A stretch of DNA of 64,000 nt from Actinomycetes bacterium (GCA_023458095.1 JAEXAS010000018.1:1-64000), one strand, 5' to 3'; shown: positions 50,568 through 59,722, numbered from the stretch's first letter. A program made the numbers and translations. The notes: generated by a model not told the origin, from the letters alone.

Positions 50568-51464
50568 TCAGAAGTAGTAGGGGAACTTCGACCAGTTCGG
50601 CGGGCGCTTCTCCAGGAAGGAGTCTCGGCCCTCGACGGCTTCATCGGTCATGTAGGCCAGCCGAGTGGTTTCCCCGGCGAAGACCTGCTGGCCGATCAGC
50701 CCGTCATCGATGGCGTTGAAGGCGAACTTCAGCATGCGTTGGGCGGTCGGCGACTTCCCACACACCATCGCCGCCCACTCCAGGCCCACCGTCTCCAAGT
50801 CGGCATGCGGCACGACCTTGTTCACCGTGCCCATCTCGTAGGCGCGTTGCGCATCGTAGGTCTGGCCCAGGAAGAAGATCTCGCGGGCCACCTTCTGTCC
50901 GACCTGGCGGGCCAGGTAGGCCGAGCCGAACCCGGCGTCGAAGGAACCCACATCGGCGTCGGTCTGCTTGAACTGCGCATGCTCAGCCGAAGCGATGGTG
51001 AGGTCACAGACCACGTGCAGCGAATGCCCGCCACCAGCGGCCCAGCCGTTGACCATGCCGATGACGACCTTGGGCATGAAGCGGATCAGTCGCTGCACCT
51101 CCAGAATGTGCAATCGACCCAGCTTCGCGGCGTCCACCGTCTCGGACTCCTCGCCGTCGGCGTATTGATAACCGGCGCGACCCCGGATCCGCTGGTCACC
51201 GCCGGAGCAAAACGCCCACCCGCCGTCCTTGGCCGAGGGGCCGTTGCCGGTGAGCAGCACGCAGCCCACGTCGGAACTCATCCGGGCGTGGTCCAAGGCG
51301 GTGTACAGCTCGTCCACGGTCTGCGGACGGAAGGCGTTGCGGACCTCTGGTCGGTTGAAGGCGATCCGCACCGCCGGCACCTGCTTGGCGCGGTGGTAAG
51401 TGATGTCGGTGAACTCGAAACCGTCGACGGGTTCCCACAGTTCCGGCTGCCACGGGTTGGTCAT
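50568..51464 (-). CDS. menB: 1,4-dihydroxy-2-naphthoyl-CoA synthase
   Basis: A 298-aa crotonase-fold enzyme of menaquinone biosynthesis that closes the second ring of O-succinylbenzoyl-CoA. MenB-specific features: ITYHRAKQVPAVRIAFNRPE, GGWAFCSGGDQRIRG, VNGWAAGGGHSLHVVCDLTI, KQTDADVGSFDAGFGSAYLA, and the C-terminal EGRDSFLEKRPPNWSKFPYY. ATG 51464 has no ribosome site but a TACCGT -10 box lies six bases ahead. The open frame above it consists of short repeats. No other men gene is in the window. Confidence 0.95.
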   Translation of the reverse strand: MTNPWQPELWEPVDGFEFTDITYHRAKQVPAVRIAFNRPEVRNAFRPQTVDELYTALDHARMSSDVGCVLLTGNGPSAKDGGWAFCSGGDQRIRGRAGYQYADGEESETVDAAKLGRLHILEVQRLIRFMPKVVIGMVNGWAAGGGHSLHVVCDLTIASAEHAQFKQTDADVGSFDAGFGSAYLARQVGQKVAREIFFLGQTYDAQRAYEMGTVNKVVPHADLETVGLEWAAMVCGKSPTAQRMLKFAFNAIDDGLIGQQVFAGETTRLAYMTDEAVEGRDSFLEKRPPNWSKFPYYF

Positions 51465-51470
51465 AGGGCC

Positions 51471-51476
51471 ACGGTA
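51471..51476 (-). promoter_or_regulatory. -10 box for a leaderless menB transcript
   Basis: TACCGT on the minus strand followed by six bases and ATG 51464. Confidence 0.45.
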
Positions 51477-51553
51477 GTGCGTGCCGGCGACGCGGGGCGA
51501 GGCGCTTGCGCTGGGCCAGGCGCCCAACGCGATAGCAGAGCTATTGCCGACCG

Positions 51554-51727
51554 CGTTGGCTGGGCTTGTCGAAGCCTGCGGTGTGCCCTTCGACAAGCTC
51601 AGGGAACGGATGGTCAGCGGAGTTGCCCTCTCTCGCGTTGGCTGAGCTTGTCGAAGCCTGCGGCATGCCCTTCGACAAGCTCAGGGAGCGGTTGTCGGGT
51701 GCGCCCTTCGACAGGCTCTGGGCACGG
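51554..51727. repeat. Left member of a pair of ~172-bp direct repeats built from short repeats
   Basis: Contains five short-repeat copies in alternating orientation and aligns without gaps to 52674-52847 (offset 1,120 bases, about 14 mismatches by hand count). The remaining sequence to the next gene (51728-51980) shows nothing recognisable. Confidence 0.85.
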
Positions 51728-51980
51728 CTCTTCACTCAAGGTGGGTTGAGGCACCGCACCTCGCGATGCATCGAGGCGCTGCGCGGGTCTCTCGATCAAC
51801 TTTCCAGCGATTGGTGACCTACCGAGCAAATTCCCACGAAAACACTGTTCTCTGAGGGCGCATTTGCGGTAGCGTGCGAAACGCGGCCAGACGAGACTCA
51901 CGGGGCGCGACTAGCCCTGTTACACGGGTCGTTGTCTCATCGATCCGCTCTGTCAGAAATGAAGCAGGCTGGGGGTCCTT

Positions 51981-52664
51981 GTGAAGCACAAGTGGGTTCG
52001 GGGTGCCCTAGTCGCAGTGTTGGCGGCTGTCTTGTTGTCTGCGGGGTCGTTCGTCGTTGATCGGGTATGGCTCGCCGTGTTTGATCAACGGATCTACGAG
52101 TTCTTGAGGCCAACCGAAGCTGACGTGTTGGATGGGAGGGTTGCGAATGAGGAGCGGATTGCTGCGCTTGGCGACATGTCAGAGCTTTCCGGGGAGCTGA
52201 ATGTCAATGGAGTCGCCCGCGTCGGTGAGGTTGTCTGGACTGTCTGCAGTATGGGGCGGAATACCTACAAGGTTCATGATGGCTATCGGTTGTCGTGTGA
52301 TGCCAGGGTGGTGTCGTATCTTGCGTGGTCCGGGAGCTATGAGAATGCGGCAGCGGCCCTCCGTGCGAGGATAATCAGCAAGTGCCCGGATCTGCAGTTG
52401 GACCCGGGGCCCCGGCCGCCTACGCCTGGCGCTCCCACGACGGTAGCGACATACGGCTGCGCTGACCGCACGAAAGTGAGGGTCCATTTTGAGAGCACGG
52501 ACCGGCTGGCAATTTCCGACTCTGTCTTGTCGGTGGGCATGACCTCGTCTTCGTCCCGGAGGATCTCGGGTTCGTCCCCGGAGGAACTCTTCAACGCCCT
52601 GTCGGAGTATCAGTGGTTCGCTGTGGTTTCCGCCAGTCAGACCTACTACAAGGACCAGCCGTGA
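51981..52664 (+). CDS. Orphan exported or membrane-anchored protein of unknown function
   Basis: A 227-aa protein with an N-terminal hydrophobic segment after a basic start (KHKWVRGALVAVLAAVLLSAGSF), read as a signal anchor, and an extracytoplasmic domain with a few Cys residues (TVCSMG, LSCDARV, KCPDLQ, YGCADRT) that could form disulfides. I recognise no family. GTG 51981 follows GGGGGTCC. Codon use is more AT-tolerant (TTG, GTT, TAT, GAT frequent) than its neighbours. The gene sits exactly between two long direct repeats, suggesting an acquired or mobile cassette. Confidence 0.65.
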   Translation: MKHKWVRGALVAVLAAVLLSAGSFVVDRVWLAVFDQRIYEFLRPTEADVLDGRVANEERIAALGDMSELSGELNVNGVARVGEVVWTVCSMGRNTYKVHDGYRLSCDARVVSYLAWSGSYENAAAALRARIISKCPDLQLDPGPRPPTPGAPTTVATYGCADRTKVRVHFESTDRLAISDSVLSVGMTSSSSRRISGSSPEELFNALSEYQWFAVVSASQTYYKDQP

Positions 52665-52673
52665 CGCGAATCT

Positions 52674-52850
52674 CGTTGGCTGAGCTTGTCGAAGCCTGCG
52701 GCGTGCCCTTCGACAAGCTCAGGGAACGGATGGTCGGTGGAGATGCCTTCTCTCGCGTTGGCTGAGCTTGTCGAAGCCTGCGGTGCACCCTTCGACAAGC
52801 TCAGGGAACGGTTGTCGGGTGCGCCCTTCGACAAGCTCAGGGAACGGTTG
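52674..52850. repeat. Right member of the ~172-bp direct repeat pair
   Basis: Starts nine bases after the orphan gene's stop. It holds five short-repeat copies (two of the GGCTGAGCTTGTCGAAGCC type and three TTCGACAAGCTCAGG types). The rest of the gap to 53102 holds only a promoter-like box. Confidence 0.85.
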
Positions 52851-53050
52851 TTCATCACTGCGATCAGATCGCTCCGGTTCGGCCATGTGGTTCAGCCCCT
52901 GGTCAACTCGAGCAAGGCGCCAAATGCTGGCCCTATCGTGGCGCCGGGGCCCAAACCCACTCTGGTCAGGTTCGAATGAGCGACAGGCAGCGCCTCTGAC
53001 TCTCAGGCAGGCCAAAGGAGCCGCCCAGCCTCACCACCGGATTCGCCTCG

Positions 53051-53056
53051 TATACT
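53051..53056 (+). promoter_or_regulatory. -10 box upstream of the first Stealth gene
   Basis: TATACT, a close match to TATAAT, lies 46 bases before ATG 53103; no clear -35 is seen. Confidence 0.4.
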
Positions 53057-53102
53057 GAGCCGACACAAGGTGATTGAGGCTTCCAAGCCGCACTGGAGGA
53101 CC

Positions 53103-54758
53103 ATGCTCAGGCGACATCGCTCGCTCACTCGGCGGTTCATCGACAAGGGCATGTCCTGGGGTCGACGACTGCCGCCGCCCTGGCGTCGCGCGATCCGTCG
53201 AGCCGTGCTCAGCCCAGCCCCGAATGCCTCCGGACGCTCCCCGCTGCTGGCCCTGAAGCCCGCCGCCGATCGGGTCGCCAGCGAGGCCGCTGAGGTGGTC
53301 ACCAGCTTCGACTTCTGGGCTCACCGCAGCGAGTTGGCTGCAACGGCAGTCACGGTCCTCAGCGAGGCCGGAATCGAGTCATTGCTGCTGGATTCACAGC
53401 GCGAGCTCGTCGTCGTGGTCAAGCGCAGCGACAAAGCGGCAACCATCGCAGCACTGGGCAGCCATTCCGACAGTCGGCACTGGTGGGCGGTCGCCGCCAA
53501 CGGCAAGCCCCTCCTGCTCACCGACGCGAAGGCCACACAGCGACTCGGCAACTCCGCCCCGCTGTTCCGCAAACTGGTCTCCCCCCAGGGCTGGCATGTC
53601 GCCGACCGGGAAGCCCAGATAGAACTGCAGTTCTGGGCCACGGCAGGACCGAACGCCCCTCGCGTCGACGGCGGCGAGCACGATCCAGCAACCCTGCTAG
53701 CGGTGAAGGCCAACCTTTCGACGCTTTCGGTGACCGCACAGCAGTGGCAAGAGGCTCAGAGCCGCCCCGGCCACCGACTGGCGCTGAGCACCATCCCGCA
53801 CGTGCTGGAGCTTCACGAACCGGTTGACCTGGTCTACACCTGGGTCGACGACCAGGATCCAGCCTGGCAACAGCGCCGCGCCGAAGCCGATCCCACCCGG
53901 CGTCCGCTGGCCGCCGACGCCTTGGATCCAGCACGCACCCGGGCCGGCGATCACCTGCGGTATTCGCTACGGTCAGCGGCCATGTACGCGGGCTGGGCCC
54001 GCCACATCTGGATCGTCACCGATGCCCAAACCCCCGACTGGCTGGTTCCTGACCACCCCAACATCACCGTCATTGACCACCGCGAGATCTTCAGCGATCC
54101 CACCGTGCTGCCGACGTTCAACTCCCAGGCCATCGAATCTCAGTTGCATCACATCCCCGGCCTGGCCGAACACTTCCTCTATCTCAACGACGACTTCTTC
54201 TTCGGCGCAGCGGTACGACCGGAGGACTTCTTCGAAGGCAACGGCGTGGCCACGTTCATGATGTCTTCGGTGCCGGTGGATCGCGATGCCGACGACACCC
54301 CCCGCAACGCGGCAATGCTGGCGGCCCGCCGCAATCGGGCGCTTCTCGAGCGGACCTTCCACCGCACCGTCACCAACCGCATGCAGCATGTGCCCAATGC
54401 GTTGACCAAAACCACCTTGCAAAGCTTCGAGGACCAGTTCCCCGACCTAGTCGCTGCCGTGGCCAGCTCACAGTTCCGCAGTAGCGAGGACTACGCGATC
54501 CCCTCCGACTTGGCCCACTACTACGGCTACGCCCGCAGTGAGGCCGTCCCGGGTTCGATCCGCTTCCGTTATGTCGATGTGGGTTCTGCGACGCTGTTGG
54601 AGAACCTGGAGAGCTTGCTGGTGGAGCGCTCGGCCCAGACCTTCTGCCTCAACGATGTCGGGGCCTACACCGAGCCCCTTCCCGAGGAGCTCATCGACCG
54701 CTTCCTGGCCGCATACTTCCCCGTCCCCAGCCCCTTCGAGACCGGGGCCCGTCCATGA
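53103..54758 (+). CDS. Stealth-family sugar-phosphate transferase 1
   Basis: A 551-aa protein with the Stealth conserved regions in order: CR1 VDLVYTWVDDQDPAW (about 240), CR2 from LRYSLRSAAMY through WIVTDAQTPDW to LHHIPGLAEHFLYLNDD (284-365), CR3 NRALLERTFHRTVTNRMQHV (about 412) and CR4 TFCLNDVG (about 512). Characterised Stealth enzymes transfer hexose-1-phosphate or HexNAc-1-phosphate to make phosphodiester-linked surface polymers. The N-terminal 200 residues are specific to this locus. ATG 53103 has GGAGG ahead and is preferred to GTG 53070. The stop overlaps the next start by four bases. Confidence 0.88.
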   Translation: MLRRHRSLTRRFIDKGMSWGRRLPPPWRRAIRRAVLSPAPNASGRSPLLALKPAADRVASEAAEVVTSFDFWAHRSELAATAVTVLSEAGIESLLLDSQRELVVVVKRSDKAATIAALGSHSDSRHWWAVAANGKPLLLTDAKATQRLGNSAPLFRKLVSPQGWHVADREAQIELQFWATAGPNAPRVDGGEHDPATLLAVKANLSTLSVTAQQWQEAQSRPGHRLALSTIPHVLELHEPVDLVYTWVDDQDPAWQQRRAEADPTRRPLAADALDPARTRAGDHLRYSLRSAAMYAGWARHIWIVTDAQTPDWLVPDHPNITVIDHREIFSDPTVLPTFNSQAIESQLHHIPGLAEHFLYLNDDFFFGAAVRPEDFFEGNGVATFMMSSVPVDRDADDTPRNAAMLAARRNRALLERTFHRTVTNRMQHVPNALTKTTLQSFEDQFPDLVAAVASSQFRSSEDYAIPSDLAHYYGYARSEAVPGSIRFRYVDVGSATLLENLESLLVERSAQTFCLNDVGAYTEPLPEELIDRFLAAYFPVPSPFETGARP

Positions 54759-56365
54759 AGCAACGACTCTCCTTGGCCGTCAAGCGGGCAATCCTCATCG
54801 CAGCCGGAGCGCGCCGCCGCCTGCATCGATGGTCCTGGCGCACGGTGCCCCTCGCCTGGCGGCGGCACGTCGACATCGTCGACCACTACGACGTGTGGGC
54901 CTACCGAGCGGAGCTGACCCAGTCGGTTTCGGAACTGCTCTCCAGCCACCAGATCGAGCATCTGATCCTGGACGAGCGCCTGCTGCTCAACCCAGTGATC
55001 GTGGTGGACGCAGCGCAACGCGGCGCCGTTGGCCGAGCCCTGGCCTCCGACCCGGCGAGCGCGACCTGGTGGTCCTCGCCCAGTATCGACAGCTACGTCG
55101 GCACTCCTCGCCCGGCCCATCGATTCCTGCCCCGACCGCTGCGTTCGGCCTCCGGAATTCTGATCTGCCGCAATCTCCGCAGCCCCAGCGGCCTGCCCCT
55201 CAACGACTCCGAGACCGGCGTGTTGGTGCAGTTTTGGACGCGGCGGGACGCCGAGTCGGTCTCCACCGGTGGCGGACGCCACGCCGCCGGAACACGGTTC
55301 GCCCCCGACAACAACGGCGTGCTGGCCTATGCCGAGCCCGCGCTGTGGCAGTCGGCTCAACAGGATGGGCACCGGCTGCCACCGACCCCGCCGCACCTGC
55401 TCTTGGTGCATGAGCCCGTCGATGTGGTCTACACCTGGGTGAACGGCAACGACCGCGCCTGGCAGCGACGCAAGGCTGCCGCCCTCGGCGATGACCTGTC
55501 GACCTACACCGACGACGCCGCCATTGATGCCCGCTTCGAGAGCCACGACGAGTTGCGCTATTCGCTGCGCTCGATCGAGATGTTCGCCAACTGGGTGAAC
55601 CACATCTGGATCGTCACCGATCAGCAGGTCCCGGCCTGGCTGCGCCAAGACGATCGGCTCACCGTGGTCGACCACCGCGACATCTTCGCCGACCCTTCCG
55701 CGCTGCCGGTGTACAACTCCCACGCCATCGAGTCGCAGTTGCACCATATTCCGGGTCTGGCCGACCGCTACCTCTACTTCAACGACGACATGCTGCTCGG
55801 CGCGCCGACCGCCCCGGAAGCGTTCTTCCACGGCAATCAGTTGCACCGCTTCTTCCCCTCACCGGCCCTGATCGACACCAGTGAACACCTTGATGAAGAC
55901 ATCGCGGTGACGGCTGCGGCAAAGAACAACCGGGACTTCCTTCAGGCTCAGTTCAACCGCACCATCACCAACAAGCTGCGCCACACACCCCAGCCGCAAT
56001 CCAAGCCGGTGCTCGACGAGTTCGAGGCCCGGTTCCCCGACCTGTTCGACCACGTGATGCGCTCGCGCCTACGCGAGGCCAGCAACTACTCGCTCCCGAG
56101 TTCCCTGAGCCAGTACTACGCCTTCGTGACCGGCCGCGCAGTTCCGTCCGATCTCGCCAGCGGCTATGTCGATTTGGCCTCAGCCCACGCCGAGTTCCTA
56201 CTGCATCTGTGGCTTCAACGGCGCGACCGCACCGTCATGTGCATCAACGACTCCGGCACCCAAAATGTGCGCACCAGTCGATTCCTGCATCGCTTCTTCG
56301 ACAACTACTACCCGTTGCCGAGCCGCTGGGAGGTTCCAGCCTCGGCATCGCCCACCAGTTCGTAG
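54755..56365 (+). CDS. Stealth-family sugar-phosphate transferase 2
   Basis: A 536-aa paralogue of the preceding gene and coupled to it (ATGA overlap). CR1 VDVVYTWVNGNDRAW (about 222), CR2 ELRYSLRSIEMFANWVNHIW through WIVTDQQ and LHHIPGLADRYLYFNDD (267-345), CR3 NNRDFLQAQFNRTITNKLRH (about 387), CR4 TVMCINDSG (about 494). The N-terminal part (YDVWAYRAELTQSVSELLSS) matches the FDFWAHRSELAATAV region of its neighbour, so the pair arose by duplication. Its last 58 bases overlap the convergent third Stealth gene. Confidence 0.88.
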   Translation: MKQRLSLAVKRAILIAAGARRRLHRWSWRTVPLAWRRHVDIVDHYDVWAYRAELTQSVSELLSSHQIEHLILDERLLLNPVIVVDAAQRGAVGRALASDPASATWWSSPSIDSYVGTPRPAHRFLPRPLRSASGILICRNLRSPSGLPLNDSETGVLVQFWTRRDAESVSTGGGRHAAGTRFAPDNNGVLAYAEPALWQSAQQDGHRLPPTPPHLLLVHEPVDVVYTWVNGNDRAWQRRKAAALGDDLSTYTDDAAIDARFESHDELRYSLRSIEMFANWVNHIWIVTDQQVPAWLRQDDRLTVVDHRDIFADPSALPVYNSHAIESQLHHIPGLADRYLYFNDDMLLGAPTAPEAFFHGNQLHRFFPSPALIDTSEHLDEDIAVTAAAKNNRDFLQAQFNRTITNKLRHTPQPQSKPVLDEFEARFPDLFDHVMRSRLREASNYSLPSSLSQYYAFVTGRAVPSDLASGYVDLASAHAEFLLHLWLQRRDRTVMCINDSGTQNVRTSRFLHRFFDNYYPLPSRWEVPASASPTSS

Positions 56366-57912
56366 GTCGTCGGTACGGGATAGGTTCGGCGCAACCACGC
56401 GGTCAACCATCGCGATGACGCCTCGGTGTCTTGAGTATCGGTGTCATTAACGCAGATCACCGACGCATTCTTGTAGCGCTGCGGGGAGCTCATCCGGTCC
56501 CGAGCGGCCGAACTGCCGACGTCGAAGTAGGCGAAACCTAGTTCCGAGGCCACACCACGTCCGGTGAACAAAGCGGTATACAGACACAGCCAGGAACTGA
56601 TCACGTAGTCATCGGCAGATCGGAACGGGTGAGACAAAGTCTGAGCGATCTCGTCGGCGTAGCGCTGCGAGATCTCAGTGGCCAGGCTGATCGACTGCGG
56701 CACCGGGACGTGGGCGAACAGCCGGGTCACCTGGCGTCCGTAGTCTCGCTCCAACAGCCGAGCCGAGTTGACCCGGGCCTGTTCCAGCGAGGTGAGCTTG
56801 TCCCCAGCGAGCAGCGGACGCCGAGAGCGCGACAAAGTGATCTTCAACTGCCCGGAGGGAGTGAAGAAGTCGTAGGCGCTCACCGCCCTACTGAACAGAA
56901 CATCGTCGTTCATCAGCAGGTAGTGCTCCGACAGCCCCGGTATGTGATGCAGTTGGGTGCCCAGGACGTGGGAGTTGTAGGTGGGCAGATTGTTCAGGTC
57001 AGTAAAGATGTCGCGGTGATCCACCACGGTCACTCTGGTGCTGTCCGGATCAAGCCAGTCCGGACGCTGCTGATCGGTGACCAGGTACACCTTGCGGATC
57101 CAGGGCGCGTACATCTCCAAGGAGCGCAGGGACGCCTGCAACTCGCCCCGGTCCCGAAAGCGGATCGTGGCCTTCGCTTGGCCGTCGGAACGATCCTGGC
57201 CGAAGTGGTCGCGATAGGCGGCGTCGCGACGCGCTCGCCAAGCCGGATCGGAATCATCGACCCACAGATAGACCGCGTCGACGGGAAAGTCGATCTCGGA
57301 GGCATCGGCCTGACCCGCCGCTTCGGGTCGGGGCTGCACAGAACCGTCCCAACAGGTGAGCAAAGCTGTCCCAACCGGGCGAACGTCCGGGATTTCTTGA
57401 ACCACAGCGCTGCGGTTGGCAGCGCGCAGCGTTCCGCGCTCGGTGCCCTGCCATGGCACGAGCTGACACTTGGCTTGGTTGGAATCGACCTGTCCACCGA
57501 CCTGCGTGTACTGGAAGACCTCGATGGTAGAGTCCCCGACCGCCACTCCCGACGCGGCGTGCTCGATCAGAACGGGCGCTGAACCTTGCTCCCTGAGGTA
57601 GTACCCCGCTCCTGAGAACGCAGATACGATCGCATGGCGGGCCGCGGCCAGGTCCTCGGCACGCACCGACCACTGGGTTATTCGGGTTCCGCGCGGCTGA
57701 ACCGACCAGTAGTCGATGTCGGCGGCGGCCAGGACGGCCTGGATCTTGCCCGACAACTCAGCGCTGAATCTCCACGGCTCGGCGGCAGCCACCTGATGCG
57801 CCACCACCATCGTGTGGCCGGTGACGACGATGGCGAGACCCGCACGGTTCCGGTAACCCCGCAAGGCCGCCGGCACCAGTCCGGCGCGACACTTGAGTCT
57901 TGCGATCCTCAC
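56308..57912 (-). CDS. Stealth-family sugar-phosphate transferase 3
   Basis: About 534 aa. CR1 VDAVYLWVDDSDPAWRARRD (about 209), CR2 RDRGELQASLRSLEMYAPWI with YLVTDQQRPDW and LHHIPGLSEHYLLMNDDVLF, a region rich in ARLLERDYGRQVTRLFAHVP (CR3) and CR4 SVICVNDTDTQD. It is closer to Stealth 4 than to 1 and 2. Starts at 57912, 57945 or 58005 (all GTG) are possible without a clear ribosome site; 57912 gives the best match in length to Stealth 4. It is last in the wecB-Stealth4-Stealth3 run. Confidence 0.85.
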   Translation of the reverse strand: MRIARLKCRAGLVPAALRGYRNRAGLAIVVTGHTMVVAHQVAAAEPWRFSAELSGKIQAVLAAADIDYWSVQPRGTRITQWSVRAEDLAAARHAIVSAFSGAGYYLREQGSAPVLIEHAASGVAVGDSTIEVFQYTQVGGQVDSNQAKCQLVPWQGTERGTLRAANRSAVVQEIPDVRPVGTALLTCWDGSVQPRPEAAGQADASEIDFPVDAVYLWVDDSDPAWRARRDAAYRDHFGQDRSDGQAKATIRFRDRGELQASLRSLEMYAPWIRKVYLVTDQQRPDWLDPDSTRVTVVDHRDIFTDLNNLPTYNSHVLGTQLHHIPGLSEHYLLMNDDVLFSRAVSAYDFFTPSGQLKITLSRSRRPLLAGDKLTSLEQARVNSARLLERDYGRQVTRLFAHVPVPQSISLATEISQRYADEIAQTLSHPFRSADDYVISSWLCLYTALFTGRGVASELGFAYFDVGSSAARDRMSSPQRYKNASVICVNDTDTQDTEASSRWLTAWLRRTYPVPTTYELVGDAEAGTSQRLGNG

Positions 57913-58036
57913 TGTGACCGCGCCCCGCAAGCCCCGCACCCTGACCTCCCTGTCTGCACCCGTGGCAACACCTAGCCGCGCTGTACCTCGCCGCGCTGTC
58001 GGCACAGTGTATCGGCGCGCAGCGCGGAACGACCGA

Positions 58037-59662
58037 TCAGGGGAGAGGTGCAGGAGTGTCTTTCACCGGCAGTTCGAAGCCCGCCGACAGCGGATACGTC
58101 CGCCGCAACCAGGTCGTGACCCAACTCTCCGCGTCGCTGTCTCCACCATCAGTGTCGTTGATGCAGAGGAATAGCGCCTCACCGAACTCCTCCCCACCGG
58201 TGAGTCGCTGCTGGCTGGCTGCAGTCTCGGAGTTGAAGTAGGCATAGGGAGTGGTGGCGAGAACAGCCCGCCCGGTGAAGAGGGCTCGGTATTGGTGGAG
58301 CCAGGCATTGGTCTCATAATCCTGCGGCGACCGGAACCGGTGCCGCATGGTCTGGTCAATCTCCTCAGGGTAGGCCTGCATCAACTCCTCGCCGATGGAA
58401 CGGCGCTGCGGCAGCGGCGCATGAGCGAACAGGCGGGTCACCCGCTGGCCGTGGTCACGAAGAATGAGCCGCGCCGAGTTCGTCCGCGAACGCTCCAACG
58501 TCGTCAGCATCGCCTCGGGCAGTTGCGGCAGATGCGAACGGGACAGCACCACCTTCAGCGCCCCTTCCGGGGTAAAGAAGTCATAGGGGCTCACCGCCTT
58601 GTTGAACAACACATCGTCATTGAGGATCAGATAGTGCTCGGACAGGCCGGGGATGCGATGCAGCTGCGATCCGATCGCACGCGAGTTGAAGCAGGGCAGG
58701 GCGTCCACATCGGCAAAGAACTCACGGTGGTCGACCACCTTCACCCGCCCCGAGCCGGCGTCCAACCAGGCCGGACGTTGCTGATCGGTGACCAGGTAGA
58801 TCTGTCGAATCCAGGGGGCATACATCTCCAAGGACCGCAGCGACGCCCTCAGTTCACCGCGATCACGGTAACGAGCCGGCGCCAAGGCGGCGGCCTCGAC
58901 CGACTCACCGCGCTCCTGGGCGCGGTCAAGTGCTTGCTCGCGGCGCTGGCGCCAGAATGGGTCGGAGTCGTCGACCCACATGTAAACCGCGTCCACTGGG
59001 AAGCTGATCTCGGAGGCGTCCGGAGTGCTCAGCACCGCCGGACGTGGCTGGACCACACCGCTCCAGGTCGGGGAGTCGACGACGTTCACCGGGCGCTGAT
59101 CGTCGATCTGGTGAACCACAGCGTCCTTGTTGGCGATAACCAGGTCGCCACGTTTGCCGCTGCGCCAACTCACCAGTTGGCAACTCTCGGCATCGGTGTG
59201 GGTCCTGCCCCGTTCATCGATGAGAAAACGACTCAGCCACAAGGTGTGATCGCTGCCCAGATCCGGCGTTCCGGCTTCCTCGATCAGACGCGGCACCACG
59301 CTTCGGCGGCTCGTCGTGAGGTAGTACCCCTCGCCGGCGAGTTCGGTTCGTAGCGCCTCGACGGCACAAGGCATGTCGTCGGCCGAGATCGCCCATTGGG
59401 TCACTCGGGTGTTCAGCGGCTGCACCGCCAGATGCTCGATCTGTTGGGCCGCCAGGACGGCCTGCACCCGGGCGGCCAACTCGTCGCAGGCTCGCCAGGG
59501 TTCGACGGCGACCACGACACGGGCGATGACCCTCGCCCGTTCGGTGGCGGTGGCGCCCCACTGCGGTGAGGCCAGGTAGCTGCGAGCTCCTCGGCTCAAC
59601 GGTGCCGGCCCGGACCGAATCCGCCCCAGCACGCGACGCATGAATCGACCGACTTTGGTCAC
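58037..59662 (-). CDS. Stealth-family sugar-phosphate transferase 4
   Basis: A 541-aa paralogue of Stealth 3: VVVAVEPWRACDELAARVQA N-terminal region, CR1 VDAVYMWVDDSDPFWRQRRE (about 220), CR2 RDRGELRASLRSLEMYAPWI, YLVTDQQRPAW, LHRIPGLSEHYLILNDDVLF, CR3 around RLILRDHGQRVTRLFAHAP, and CR4 ALFLCINDTDGGD. GTG 59662 lies 60 bases after the wecB stop on the same strand, consistent with one operon that supplies and then uses an activated sugar. Confidence 0.88.
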   Translation of the reverse strand: MTKVGRFMRRVLGRIRSGPAPLSRGARSYLASPQWGATATERARVIARVVVAVEPWRACDELAARVQAVLAAQQIEHLAVQPLNTRVTQWAISADDMPCAVEALRTELAGEGYYLTTSRRSVVPRLIEEAGTPDLGSDHTLWLSRFLIDERGRTHTDAESCQLVSWRSGKRGDLVIANKDAVVHQIDDQRPVNVVDSPTWSGVVQPRPAVLSTPDASEISFPVDAVYMWVDDSDPFWRQRREQALDRAQERGESVEAAALAPARYRDRGELRASLRSLEMYAPWIRQIYLVTDQQRPAWLDAGSGRVKVVDHREFFADVDALPCFNSRAIGSQLHRIPGLSEHYLILNDDVLFNKAVSPYDFFTPEGALKVVLSRSHLPQLPEAMLTTLERSRTNSARLILRDHGQRVTRLFAHAPLPQRRSIGEELMQAYPEEIDQTMRHRFRSPQDYETNAWLHQYRALFTGRAVLATTPYAYFNSETAASQQRLTGGEEFGEALFLCINDTDGGDSDAESWVTTWLRRTYPLSAGFELPVKDTPAPLP

Positions 59663-59722
59663 GAATCACCGCCCTCGAATCAGGTTTCGGCTCATGCTAT
59701 AGCGACCGCACACCGATACGGA

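Noticed and set aside
51465..51596. N-terminal extension of menB (SKGTPQASTSPANA...)
   Set aside because: It is translated short repeat; MenB proteins start near MTNPW, where a -10 box at six bases supports ATG 51464.
50394..51749. A 451-codon open frame on the + strand opposite menB
   Set aside because: It starts and ends in short-repeat sequence and otherwise mirrors menB, which has clear family motifs.
51554..52850. Insertion sequence or composite transposon around the orphan gene
   Set aside because: There is no transposase, and no terminal inverted repeats or target duplication beyond the short-repeat clusters were seen. Only a repeat-framed cassette can be claimed.
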